DNA of 64,000 nt. Source: Gluconacetobacter johannae (GTDB lineage Bacteria > Pseudomonadota > Alphaproteobacteria > Acetobacterales > Acetobacteraceae). Positions 1 to 7,401 of this stretch are shown one piece after another; position 1 is the first letter of the stretch, and each line of letters begins with the position of its first letter. The stretch is from the NCBI RefSeq assembly GCF_014174305.1, contig NZ_JABEQH010000004.1:62001-126000 (forward strand). Direction: 5' to 3'. Position numbers and translations under genes: made by a program. The notes under the pieces are model-generated. The model saw only the letters and a program-made list of their open reading frames with translations, ran no database searches and had not been told where the DNA came from.

Positions 1-158
1 AGGCCACAGCCGATCCAGCGGTCCAGGGCCTGTCGCGCGGTGACCCGGGCATGATCGGTGTCGTCGCAGAATGCCCAGCCCAGCAGCAGAAGACTGTCCA
101 GAATGCGGTCTTCATCGACGGCTCTGTATCGGTCGTCAAACTTCAGCATCGTCGTCAT
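1..158 (-). CDS. Unidentified protein, N-terminal part only
   Basis: The frame runs from an ATG at 158 off the left edge, giving about 52 codons beginning MTTMLKFDDRYRAVDEDRI. A good ribosome site (GGAGAG) lies 5 nt before the ATG. The visible part has no signal peptide and is rich in acidic and hydrophobic residues, so it is probably cytoplasmic. I do not recognise it. It lies 44 bp downstream of the SMR-like transporter gene on the same strand and may belong to the same transcription unit. Confidence 0.55.
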   Translation of the reverse strand, partial: MTTMLKFDDRYRAVDEDRILDSLLLLGWAFCDDTDHARVTARQALDRWIGCG

Positions 159-202
159 CGACGCTCTCCGGGGAACATATGTCAGATATGGGACGTCGCG
201 TC

Positions 203-583
203 CTACGATGCGCGCGCCATCAGCACGACGCCGGAGACGATCACGGCTAACCCCACGACCCGCATCGGATGGATGTTCTCGCCGAGAAAGATGATTCCGG
301 CGAGGACGGTCAGAACGATGCCGAACGCGACGCAGGGATAGGCCTGGGACACGTCGATACGCGCCAGCACCAGAAGCCATACGACGGCGCTCAGGCCAAA
401 GGCCAGCAGGCCCAGGACGACCGGCACATTCAGCGCGATCACCGACACCGCGTCCCAGACGCCGGACCGGTTCGCGATCGCGGCCTGGACCGCCCGGTCC
501 GACATTCCCGTCTTCAGCAGGATCTGGGCGGAGGAGGACAGCAGGACGCTGATAAGTACAAGACCGATTGTTCCGAATGTCAT
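203..583 (-). CDS. SMR/EamA-like small membrane transporter
   Basis: A 126-residue protein with four hydrophobic segments (about 3-25, 45-72, 79-100, 103-122), the size and topology of small multidrug resistance and ArnE-type half transporters. The third segment (AYPCVAFGIVLTVLAGIIFL followed by GE) resembles the conserved AY...G...G..F.E pattern of the SMR/EamA superfamily. I chose the ATG at 583 over an upstream start because it overlaps the stop of the preceding gene as ATGA, implying translational coupling. With a HAD-UbiA protein and a large membrane protein upstream, a role in flipping a polyprenyl-linked sugar (as ArnE/ArnF do) is more likely than drug efflux. That role is inference. 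Confidence 0.75.
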   Translation of the reverse strand: MTFGTIGLVLISVLLSSSAQILLKTGMSDRAVQAAIANRSGVWDAVSVIALNVPVVLGLLAFGLSAVVWLLVLARIDVSQAYPCVAFGIVLTVLAGIIFLGENIHPMRVVGLAVIVSGVVLMARAS

Positions 584-2295
584 GGCGTGGATACCCCTGG
601 CGCGGCGAAGACGCAAAGACGGTCAAATCGAGCCGCCTGTGCCTGTGAATCGGCCTGCGTGCAGCCATCGACCACATAGGCGATGCCGTGAGCCGCGGCA
701 TAGGACAGGCGTTGAGGAAGAGTCTGCAATGTTCTGACCTCCGTTACCCTGCTCCGCCATGTCTGGTAATAGGCGGGCGCCCACATCACGGCGGCCCCGG
801 CCTGGGCGAATACCCATGCCTGCCGGTGGGAAAAATAGGGGAATACGACGACGCCCGCGGACAGTTGTTCCTGATCCGCGCTGGCTCTGGGAAACATGCC
901 CGAATCCCGCAGGGCCCCAGGGGGGACGAGAAATACAGCGTCGGGCTTCGTCTGGGTCCTGGCCCATGTACCCAGGGCCTGCCACTCATTTCGTCGGGCG
1001 ATATCGGCGCGGTCGGATGCCATGGCGTGATAGATCCGCGCCACGTTGAACAGCACGACAGGCAGCAGCAGGGCCGCTGGCGCGTAAACGCGCCATGAGC
1101 CGGTTATGACCGGCGATGTCCGCTGCCACAGCAATAGCGGAATAGCCAGCGGCAGCAGAGGTTTGAGCGAGCAGGACAGCAGGATAAGCGCGGGCGCCCA
1201 CACGAGACGGTCCATCTCGTTGCGGGAAAAGATCCATCTGGTTGACAGGGCCGCGATGGCGGTCGCCGCCATCAGATGCACCGTGCTTCCCGATCGCAGC
1301 AGGTGCAGGTTCAGCAGCATGCGCGCATGGGTCGCGAAGGGAAGGAAAACGCCGAAGATCCAGACTGCCGCCGCCCCGCATAATGCGGCTGTCAGATACG
1401 AACCGGGCGCACGCAGCATCTGCGCGGCGAGTACGCCGCAGCAGAAAACGCCCGTCAGCAGGCACACATCCCGAAAGGAGATGGTCCATATCAGGAAATG
1501 ATCCGGATAGAACGACGTCAGATAGGTGACGTAATCGAAATCTGCCGGCCTGGCATACGGATTGCTCAGGATGTTGTAGACGACGGGCGCGGCCAGCAGC
1601 CCGAAGAGCACAAGACCCACGCCTGCTTGCCGCAGAAGCGCCGGCCACGTCCATTCATGCCGTCGTCCCTGGGACCACAGGATGAAGGCGAGAGGAACCG
1701 CGGTCCAGACGGCGATGAAGGCGTTGATGAAGAACGTCACGCCGTTCATGGCAAAGGCGGCGGTGACGCGCCCCCGCGCCGCCCAGGCCAGGGCCAGAAG
1801 TGTCGTTCCGTTCGCCAGTTCGGATTGCGTGAAGTTGTTAATCAGCAGGCCTCCGCCCCCTGCATGGGAAAAGGCATGCAACGGTGAGGAGACGGCGAGA
1901 AGCGCCGTGAAGACCAGGCGTTCTTTCGGACTGTCGATTCCCAAAAGGCTTGCCCATGACAGGAAGCCGAGGAACAGAAGGGTTCGCGACAGGATCTGGA
2001 ATACGAACAGAATTGCGTACACGTCCTGGCCATGCACGCGGCCGGACAGCAGTTGCCAGAAGCCGGACGAATAGAAGCGCAAGCTCTGGATGAACGGGTC
2101 ATTTGCGAATTGGGGTTCGTTATACAACCCGGCCAGGATGGAGAGATGAAAGAAATTGTTCAGTTGTCCACCGATATGTCCCGACAGCGCAACCGACAGC
2201 AACGCACCGAACGATGCGATGGCATATGTGACGCACCAATCCGGAACGCGTCGCACGCGCAGGGTGGCACTCGGCAGTATGGTGGAGCCCGTCAT
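580..2295 (-). CDS. Polytopic inner-membrane protein, possible GT-C-type glycosyltransferase
   Basis: 571 residues with roughly ten or more hydrophobic segments spread from residue 20 to 420 and a soluble C-terminal third. The first large loop (about 45-90) is rich in polar and aromatic residues, as in GT-C enzymes that use lipid-linked sugar donors. I see no unambiguous catalytic motif, so the enzyme assignment is weak. It overlaps the downstream SMR-like gene by four bases and lies about 195 bp after a UbiA-type prenyltransferase, with a repeat element between. The neighbourhood suggests a lipid-linked sugar pathway. It could instead be an uncharacterised conserved membrane protein of surface-polysaccharide loci. 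Confidence 0.65.
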   Translation of the reverse strand: MTGSTILPSATLRVRRVPDWCVTYAIASFGALLSVALSGHIGGQLNNFFHLSILAGLYNEPQFANDPFIQSLRFYSSGFWQLLSGRVHGQDVYAILFVFQILSRTLLFLGFLSWASLLGIDSPKERLVFTALLAVSSPLHAFSHAGGGGLLINNFTQSELANGTTLLALAWAARGRVTAAFAMNGVTFFINAFIAVWTAVPLAFILWSQGRRHEWTWPALLRQAGVGLVLFGLLAAPVVYNILSNPYARPADFDYVTYLTSFYPDHFLIWTISFRDVCLLTGVFCCGVLAAQMLRAPGSYLTAALCGAAAVWIFGVFLPFATHARMLLNLHLLRSGSTVHLMAATAIAALSTRWIFSRNEMDRLVWAPALILLSCSLKPLLPLAIPLLLWQRTSPVITGSWRVYAPAALLLPVVLFNVARIYHAMASDRADIARRNEWQALGTWARTQTKPDAVFLVPPGALRDSGMFPRASADQEQLSAGVVVFPYFSHRQAWVFAQAGAAVMWAPAYYQTWRSRVTEVRTLQTLPQRLSYAAAHGIAYVVDGCTQADSQAQAARFDRLCVFAAPGVSTP

Positions 2296-2321
2296 GTCAT
2301 GCCGTCCGCGTTATGAATGGC

Positions 2322-2455
2322 TCTTCGGCGGCATGTCTCAGGGCGCCGCCCTGAAACTCGCCGAAGGCCACAGGCCTTTGGAAACCGATCCGTTCATCCG
2401 TGGCCGGGGTCCAGGGCCTCGGACCCTGGTGGGTCCGGGCAAGGCCCGACCTGTC
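2322..2455. repeat. Intergenic palindromic repeat element
   Basis: The gap between two minus-strand genes holds several inverted repeats: TCAGGGCG/CGCCCTGA (2338-2354, one-base centre), CCAGGG/CCCTGG (2411-2429) and further GGTCC/GGACC and GGGC/GCCC pairs up to about 2450. The style (paired GGCGCCGCCCTG and AGGCCTTTGGAAACC blocks followed by GGGTCC repeats) matches, from memory, a dispersed intergenic repeat common in Acetobacteraceae and related genomes. It could act as an mRNA-stabilising or terminating structure between the two genes. Copy number in the genome cannot be judged from this window. Confidence 0.5.
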
Positions 2456-2489
2456 CTGCCGGTTGTGTCACCGTTTTCGTCGCCTGGCG

Positions 2490-3929
2490 TCAGATCGAGA
2501 TCAGGACGACAAGAAACGAGATTGCGACCGCGTAGCGGCAGGTACGGTCACGCAATGCCCAGATGACCGGGTCGTCATGCATCTGGCGTCGATGCGCGAC
2601 CAGCAGCGCCCGGGCAAGGATGAACAGCAGAATGGGCGACAGGATCCAGAGAACGTACGGGTGGGTATACATCTGCCTGACCGAATCAGACGTAATATAC
2701 AGGGTGAATACCGTCACCGCATTCGTCCCGCAGGCCGCGGCCAGCGCCGCCAGGATCATGAGGTCGTCCTTCCGGTAGGCCCGGCTGCTCGATTCCGGAA
2801 GATTGCCGTCCAGCCGGACAAGAAGTTCGGTGTACCTCTTGATAAGGGCAAGAGAGGTGAATACGAACAGCGAGAATGCCAGGATCCATTCGGAAAGAAA
2901 GATGCCTGTCGCCGCCGCCCCCCCGATCAGCCTGGCCGTGTAGAGCAGCGCAAGTCCGACGACGTCGCCGAGCATCTTGCGCTTCAGCCAGAAGGAATAG
3001 CATGTGGTCAGGGCGACGTAGCCGGCTAGCGTGACCGAGAACATCCATGGCAACACAAGGCAGGCGGCAATGGCGCCCAGGCCCAGTATCGGGATTGCCA
3101 GCAGGGCGGAATGGACCGACAGGGCGCCACTTGCCAACGGACGTCGTCTTTTGGAGGGATGCAGCCGGTCATCCCCCAGATCGACCATGTCGTTCAGCAG
3201 ATATATGGCGGACGCTGTAACACAGAAGGCCAGGAACGCGACGCAGCTTGCGGCCAGTGTTCCGATGTGGAACGCGTGCGCGGCCAATGCGGGCAGAAAC
3301 ACCAGAACGTTTTTCGCGTATTGGTGGACCCGAAGCGCACGCGCCCAGATCTTTACGGTATGATTCGGCTTTTCGATGATGTCGACATTTTCGAATTTAT
3401 TCAGCTTCCTGAGCGAACGGGCATCAAGCCCGATGGCATGGCAGCGATGGGCGTGACGCCAGATCGCCAGGTCATGGCGATGGTTGCCGACATAGTCGAA
3501 CCCCTTGTCGCCGAAAGCGTCGACCAGTACGCGCGCCTTGTTGGCGCCGGCGAGATTGTGGCGCTTGTCGCTGGCGAACAGCCCGTCGAAGCTGCCGAGA
3601 TGGTCGGCCACCGCGTGTGCGAATCGTTCGTTCGAAGCCGTGGCGAGATAGACCGGCCGCCCTTCCATCCGAGCGTCGTCGATCAACTGCAGGATGGCCT
3701 GATGATAGGGCAGCGTCGTCGCATCAATCTCGGCATGCGTAGCAACGGCCTGCTTCAGATGAGACCGCCCGCGAAATAATGAGAAAAGCAGGGATGGCAG
3801 GGCCGCGGGGTTTCGCCCGACGCAATTGAAAAAGGATTCTATAAGAAGATCCGACGCTATAAGCGTGCCGTCCAGATCGACAACCAACGGATGCGAGTGG
3901 GTTTGACCCAGGGACACTGCTACGTTCAT
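2490..3929 (-). CDS. HAD phosphatase-UbiA prenyltransferase fusion
   Basis: 479 residues in two parts. Residues 1-185 are a HAD-type phosphatase domain with the nucleophile motif DLDGT (18-22) and a late GNHRHD acidic motif (148-153). From about residue 195 there is a UbiA-type integral membrane transferase with the prenyl-diphosphate-binding motif NDMVDLGDD (246-254), then HPSKRRRPLASG (257-268) and several membrane segments. This HPxKRxRPLASG form is typical of the branch containing decaprenyl-phosphate phosphoribosyltransferases (mycobacterial Rv3806c type). An inferred role is transferring phosphoribose from PRPP to a polyprenyl phosphate, with the HAD domain removing the 5-phosphate. The start is the only good ATG, and AT-rich DNA lies upstream. 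Confidence 0.85.
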   Translation of the reverse strand: MNVAVSLGQTHSHPLVVDLDGTLIASDLLIESFFNCVGRNPAALPSLLFSLFRGRSHLKQAVATHAEIDATTLPYHQAILQLIDDARMEGRPVYLATASNERFAHAVADHLGSFDGLFASDKRHNLAGANKARVLVDAFGDKGFDYVGNHRHDLAIWRHAHRCHAIGLDARSLRKLNKFENVDIIEKPNHTVKIWARALRVHQYAKNVLVFLPALAAHAFHIGTLAASCVAFLAFCVTASAIYLLNDMVDLGDDRLHPSKRRRPLASGALSVHSALLAIPILGLGAIAACLVLPWMFSVTLAGYVALTTCYSFWLKRKMLGDVVGLALLYTARLIGGAAATGIFLSEWILAFSLFVFTSLALIKRYTELLVRLDGNLPESSSRAYRKDDLMILAALAAACGTNAVTVFTLYITSDSVRQMYTHPYVLWILSPILLFILARALLVAHRRQMHDDPVIWALRDRTCRYAVAISFLVVLISI

Positions 3930-4295
3930 GTGCGCCTCAAGGTGAATTAAATATGAAATTGAAATATTCTATATAATAGAAAATATAGATGATATTATAT
4001 CAAAATACTCTGCACAAAAATGCAGCTTGCATCTAACGGCGCTCTGTCCGGTTGGTTCCTGCCCGCTGTTACGAAATTTTACATTTCCGGCAGACCGGTC
4101 TTGTGTGCTTCTCGATGCCGTCGCCGTTTCGCGGCCGGACGCCTGCGGGGTGTCATCCGAGAGTTCCCATGGGCATCCGTATGAAAATGAAGGCAAAATA
4201 GCCGATGCCAGGACATCACATGGAGATGCAGGCGCACGGTGTCCTTCGTGCGCCTGCCGGGACATCTGGTCGTGGATAAAGACGGCGCAGGCCGG
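3930..4295. other. Intergenic region; AT-rich segment upstream of the HAD-UbiA gene
   Basis: 366 bp without a convincing gene. Positions 3945-4020 are strikingly AT-rich compared with the flanks and lie just upstream of the HAD-UbiA start, so they probably hold its promoter. No exact sigma-70 boxes are claimed. The right end contains the hairpin listed separately. Confidence 0.5.
4228..4257 (-). terminator. Hairpin after the EPS/E1/lipoyl operon
   Basis: Perfect 11-bp inverted repeat GCAGGCGCACG / CGTGCGCCTGC with an 8-nt loop, beginning 39 bp after the stop codon of the lipoyl-domain gene, the last gene of the long minus-strand run. No T tract follows, so it is either a Rho-assisted or 3'-stabilising structure rather than a classical intrinsic terminator. 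Confidence 0.45.
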
Positions 4296-4601
4296 TTATG
4301 TCACCTCGAAATCGACCAGGATGTCGGTTGCCGTCGCATCGCCTTCCGGCAATGGCTCGTCCGCGCTGTCCGAGAAGAGCGCCAGGCGCAGGCCGACGGC
4401 GCACCAGTCGCCGGGCTCGGCCTTTATCTCGCGCAGAACACCGGCCTGGCCGGCGCGGACCTCGACCACGGCCTTGTGGGTTTCCAGTTCGACAATCAAA
4501 TCACCCGGTGCAAATGTCGATCCCGCGCCGCCATGCCATTCCAGGATCCGGATTTCCTCGACGCCCGGTACCGCGGCGGGAACTGACAATTGATAGATCA
4601 T
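4296..4601 (-). CDS. Free-standing lipoyl-domain protein
   Basis: 101 residues that are little more than one lipoyl/biotinyl carrier domain. The lipoylation loop reads VELETHKAVVEVRA with the acceptor lysine at residue 43 (canonical loop ETDKA). There is no peripheral-subunit-binding domain and no acyltransferase domain, so this is not a complete E2. The ATG at 4601 has a strong AGGAGG site (7 nt). The gene is 28 bp downstream of the E1 beta gene on the same strand, which makes it the likely swinging-arm substrate of the adjacent E1 pair. The C-terminal 25 residues are acidic. No E2 acyltransferase or E3 gene is in the window. Confidence 0.85.
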   Translation of the reverse strand: MIYQLSVPAAVPGVEEIRILEWHGGAGSTFAPGDLIVELETHKAVVEVRAGQAGVLREIKAEPGDWCAVGLRLALFSDSADEPLPEGDATATDILVDFEVT

Positions 4602-4629
4602 TATTATCCTCCTTGTTGTTCGGGTGATG

Positions 4630-5619
4630 TCAGCGCGCCAGCAGCGTGCGGATGGCGTCCGCCACGCGGGGCGCGTCGGGGATGCAGGCGGCCTCCAGCA
4701 CCGGATTCGACGAGACCGGGGCGGGAAGGGCGCCAATGCGGATCCATGGTTTCGGCCCGGTCCGCTCGAACGTCCGGGTCGCCACTTCGGTCCCGACGCC
4801 GCAGACGGTCTGGCCTTCCTCGAGGGTCAGCAACCGGCCGGTCCGCTCCACGGAGCCCGCCACGGTGTCGATGTCCAGCGGCGCCAGGCTGCGGAGGTCG
4901 ATGACCTCGCAGGATATGCCGTCCTGGGCCACGATCTGCGCGGCGTCGCTTGCCACGCGCATCATGTAGCCGTGGCTGACGAGGGTCAGGTCGGTTCCGT
5001 CGCGCCGTATGCAGGCCTGCCCGAAGGGAATGGAGGTTTCCGTGACCGGCACATCGCCCGGTGTCGGAAAAAGCCGCTTGTGGTCGATATAGACCACCGG
5101 GCCGTCGCCGCGCAAAGCCGTCTTCATCAGCCCGTAGGCGTCGGCGGGCGTCGAGGGGGCGACGACCCGCAGGCCGGGGACGCTCATCAGCCAGGCTTCG
5201 ATGCATTGGGAATGGGCGACGCCCTGTCCCTGGGCGCCCGCCGTGGTCTTGACGACCATCGGCGCCGACAGGCCGCCCGCCGTCTTGTAGCGGAGCTTGG
5301 CCGCGTAATTAATCAGGGCGTCGAAGCCCAGCATCAGGAAATCCATGTAGGTGATGCTGACCAGCGGCCGATAGCCCGCCGCCGCCGCGCCGGCGGCGAT
5401 GCCGATGGTCGCGGCCTCGGCGACCGGGGTGTCGCGTATGCGGTCCGGGCCGAATATCTTGTACAGCCCATCGAATTCCCGATACGAGCCACCGAAGGCG
5501 CCGACGTCCTGGCCGAGGATCAGGATATGGGGGTCCCGCGTCATTTCCTCGCGGACGGCGCGCGTCACCGCTTCGCGGAAAAACATCCGCGCCATAACCG
5601 GCTTTTGTTCATACAACAT
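4630..5619 (-). CDS. 2-oxoacid dehydrogenase E1 component, beta subunit
   Basis: 329 residues, the usual length for PdhB/AcoB/BkdB-type E1 beta subunits, which with E1 alpha decarboxylate a 2-oxoacid on thiamine diphosphate and transfer the acyl group to a lipoyl lysine. Recognisable features are the N-terminal FFREAVTRAVREEMTRD and GQDVGAFGG segment, the DTPVAEAATIGIAAGAA helix, and the C-terminal transketolase-like domain with DLRSLAPLDIDTV and EEGQ. The start at 5619 has an AGGAGG site and overlaps the E1 alpha gene by 11 bases. The gene sits in an EPS operon instead of beside E2 and E3 genes. The substrate cannot be told from the sequence; pyruvate or acetoin are the ordinary options. Confidence 0.9.
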   Translation of the reverse strand: MLYEQKPVMARMFFREAVTRAVREEMTRDPHILILGQDVGAFGGSYREFDGLYKIFGPDRIRDTPVAEAATIGIAAGAAAAGYRPLVSITYMDFLMLGFDALINYAAKLRYKTAGGLSAPMVVKTTAGAQGQGVAHSQCIEAWLMSVPGLRVVAPSTPADAYGLMKTALRGDGPVVYIDHKRLFPTPGDVPVTETSIPFGQACIRRDGTDLTLVSHGYMMRVASDAAQIVAQDGISCEVIDLRSLAPLDIDTVAGSVERTGRLLTLEEGQTVCGVGTEVATRTFERTGPKPWIRIGALPAPVSSNPVLEAACIPDAPRVADAIRTLLAR

Positions 5620-6544
5620 GTCGCAGAACCTCCTGTGCCGTCGGGTAGGGCGATGCCTCGGCGTAGGCCATGGCCTGTGCGATTTCCGCCGCGGCGTCCT
5701 GACGCATCTGCTCCAGCCCCACGTCATCCACGATGCCGTCCGCCTGCAGGGCGGCGGCATGGCGCCGTATCGGGCAATGGGTCTGCAGTTCGGCCAGTTC
5801 GGCGCGGCTGCGGGTTTCCCGGGCCGTCGTGGAATGCGACCGCAGGCGAATGGATGTGCATTCCAGGAACGCCGGCCCCAGGCCGTCGCGGATGTGACGC
5901 ACCGCGTCGCGTGCCGCCGCCGCGACGCCCTGCACATCCAGCCCGTCGATGGTGCGGGCCCACATGCCGAACGTCGCCCCCAGGTCGGACAGGTTGGCGA
6001 CCGCCAGCGCCGCGTCGCGCGCGGTCGATACGGAAAGCTGGTTGTTGTTGCAGACGAACAGGATGGGCAGCTTCCATTGCGCCGCCATGTTCAGGGTCTC
6101 GTGCAGGGCGCCCGCGCCGCAGGCTCCGTCACCGAACAGGATGGCGACGATACCGCCGTCGCCGTCCAGTTGCCGGGCCATGGCCACCCCGGCGGCGATG
6201 CTGATATTGCCGCCCACGACGGCGTGCGCGCCGAAAAAGCCGGCCTGCGGGTCCGACATATGGCCGCGTCCCGCGCGGCCCTGGTTCATGCCGCCGGACT
6301 TTCCCAGCAATTCGGCCATGACCCGTTCCGGTGCGACGCCACGGGCCAGCGCCGGGCCGATCGACCGCCCGCCGGTCAGCAACTGGTCTTCGGCCCCCAG
6401 CGCCGACGCCAGGCCGACGGCGACGGCCTCCTCGCCCGATGACAGCAACTGGAAGCCATGTTCCTTCCGGCGGGCCAGGGTGTCCTCGAAGGTGCGGATC
6501 ATCAGCATGGCGCGCAGGGCGCCCACGGGATCGATATGGGTCAT
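5609..6544 (-). CDS. 2-oxoacid dehydrogenase E1 component, alpha subunit
   Basis: 311 residues with the thiamine-diphosphate motif starting GDG (138-140) and closing NNN (166-168), plus the SGEEAVAVGLASAL and GKSGGMNQGRAGRGHMSD segments typical of PdhA/AcoA. It pairs with the following E1 beta. The length is slightly under that of housekeeping PdhA and close to AcoA. The ATG at 6544 overlaps the stop of the preceding SGNH-like gene as ATGA, so translation is coupled to a polysaccharide-type gene. That coupling argues that this is a dedicated paralogue, not the main pyruvate dehydrogenase. Function in EPS acylation or in a modified sugar is inference. Confidence 0.9.
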   Translation of the reverse strand: MTHIDPVGALRAMLMIRTFEDTLARRKEHGFQLLSSGEEAVAVGLASALGAEDQLLTGGRSIGPALARGVAPERVMAELLGKSGGMNQGRAGRGHMSDPQAGFFGAHAVVGGNISIAAGVAMARQLDGDGGIVAILFGDGACGAGALHETLNMAAQWKLPILFVCNNNQLSVSTARDAALAVANLSDLGATFGMWARTIDGLDVQGVAAAARDAVRHIRDGLGPAFLECTSIRLRSHSTTARETRSRAELAELQTHCPIRRHAAALQADGIVDDVGLEQMRQDAAAEIAQAMAYAEASPYPTAQEVLRHVV

Positions 6545-7401
6545 TGCGGTTTCAGTCCCATCAGTCTGACCATGCCCGACGTCAGCAGGCCGAGGCTTTC
6601 CTGCACGCCCCGTCGCCGGACCGCGTGAATGAGTTTGTCCGCCGCCTGGCGTGGCGGGATCTGGCCCTTCAGCACCTGCCGGATCAGCCAGCCGACGTGG
6701 TTATCCTGGACAGAGTCGGTAATGGTGGAGACGACCTGCCGTCGTCGACCCTTGCCCATGGTCATCAGGTTGCCGGGAACAAGGTCCGGCGCCGGCCGGA
6801 TGGCGGGCTGGCTGGCGGTGATCGCCCGCTTGACGCGCTCCTGGGCTTCGAAGGGCAGGGCGGCATCCAGGGCGTTGTCCACGATCCCCAGCGCCAGCGC
6901 ATGGCCCGCGAGCTCGGCGGCCGCCTGGCCGTCCAGGCCGTAATCCGTCAGTACCCGCACGGCGCCGACATCGCTGAATATCCTGTCCAGATCGACGACG
7001 AAGAGGCCGTAGGCGCGTGACAGTTCCGTCGCCAGCAGGTTCAACCGGCGGATGCGGACCAACAGCGCCTCGGCGCGATCGGGGTCCCGCTGCGCGCCGA
7101 TGTGGCGGAAGATGGTGGTGACAAGGACCGTGTCGCCGCTGTCGCACAGGGCGGCATAGTTCTGGCGCAGCCGGGCTTCGACCTCGCTCCAGGGGGTATC
7201 CAGCTGGTCCAGTTCCGGCGTCAGCGACGCAATGCGGATCGTGCCGGGCGTCGCCGTTTGCAAGCGGTCGAAATCGGCGACCGTCGCACAGGCCAGTTCC
7301 GCCCCTTCGTCGCCAAGGGCGGCCTGCAGGATGTGGGCCGCCCTGGCCACGGTGGCATGTTCGCCTGGGGGCACGAAAGCCGCGACGGATATCTGCTTCA
7401 T
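6541..7401 (-). CDS. SGNH-hydrolase-like protein, catalytic His apparently lost
   Basis: 286 residues, no signal peptide. The pattern of beta strands and helices (VLVTTIFRHIGAQRDP, then LSRAYGLFVVDLDRIF, then LTDYGLDGQAAAELAGHAL) resembles the SGNH-like protein encoded two genes upstream. Where that protein has DTFHLTPEG, this one has TDYGLDGQA, so the block V histidine is replaced. It may be a non-catalytic partner or a diverged acyltransferase. Both ends overlap neighbours by four bases (GT2 upstream, E1 alpha downstream). An alternative view is that it is an unrelated conserved EPS-locus protein; similarity was judged by eye only. Confidence 0.55.
   Translation of the reverse strand: MKQISVAAFVPPGEHATVARAAHILQAALGDEGAELACATVADFDRLQTATPGTIRIASLTPELDQLDTPWSEVEARLRQNYAALCDSGDTVLVTTIFRHIGAQRDPDRAEALLVRIRRLNLLATELSRAYGLFVVDLDRIFSDVGAVRVLTDYGLDGQAAAELAGHALALGIVDNALDAALPFEAQERVKRAITASQPAIRPAPDLVPGNLMTMGKGRRRQVVSTITDSVQDNHVGWLIRQVLKGQIPPRQAADKLIHAVRRRGVQESLGLLTSGMVRLMGLKPQ

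Noticed and set aside
2322-2455. A CRISPR-like or attachment-site repeat
   Set aside because: The repeats are inverted rather than regularly spaced direct repeats, and there are no spacers or cas/integrase genes; it fits an ordinary dispersed intergenic element.
4296-6544. A complete pyruvate dehydrogenase operon
   Set aside because: No E2 acyltransferase domain and no dihydrolipoamide dehydrogenase are present; the lipoyl protein is a bare domain and the upstream neighbours are EPS genes.
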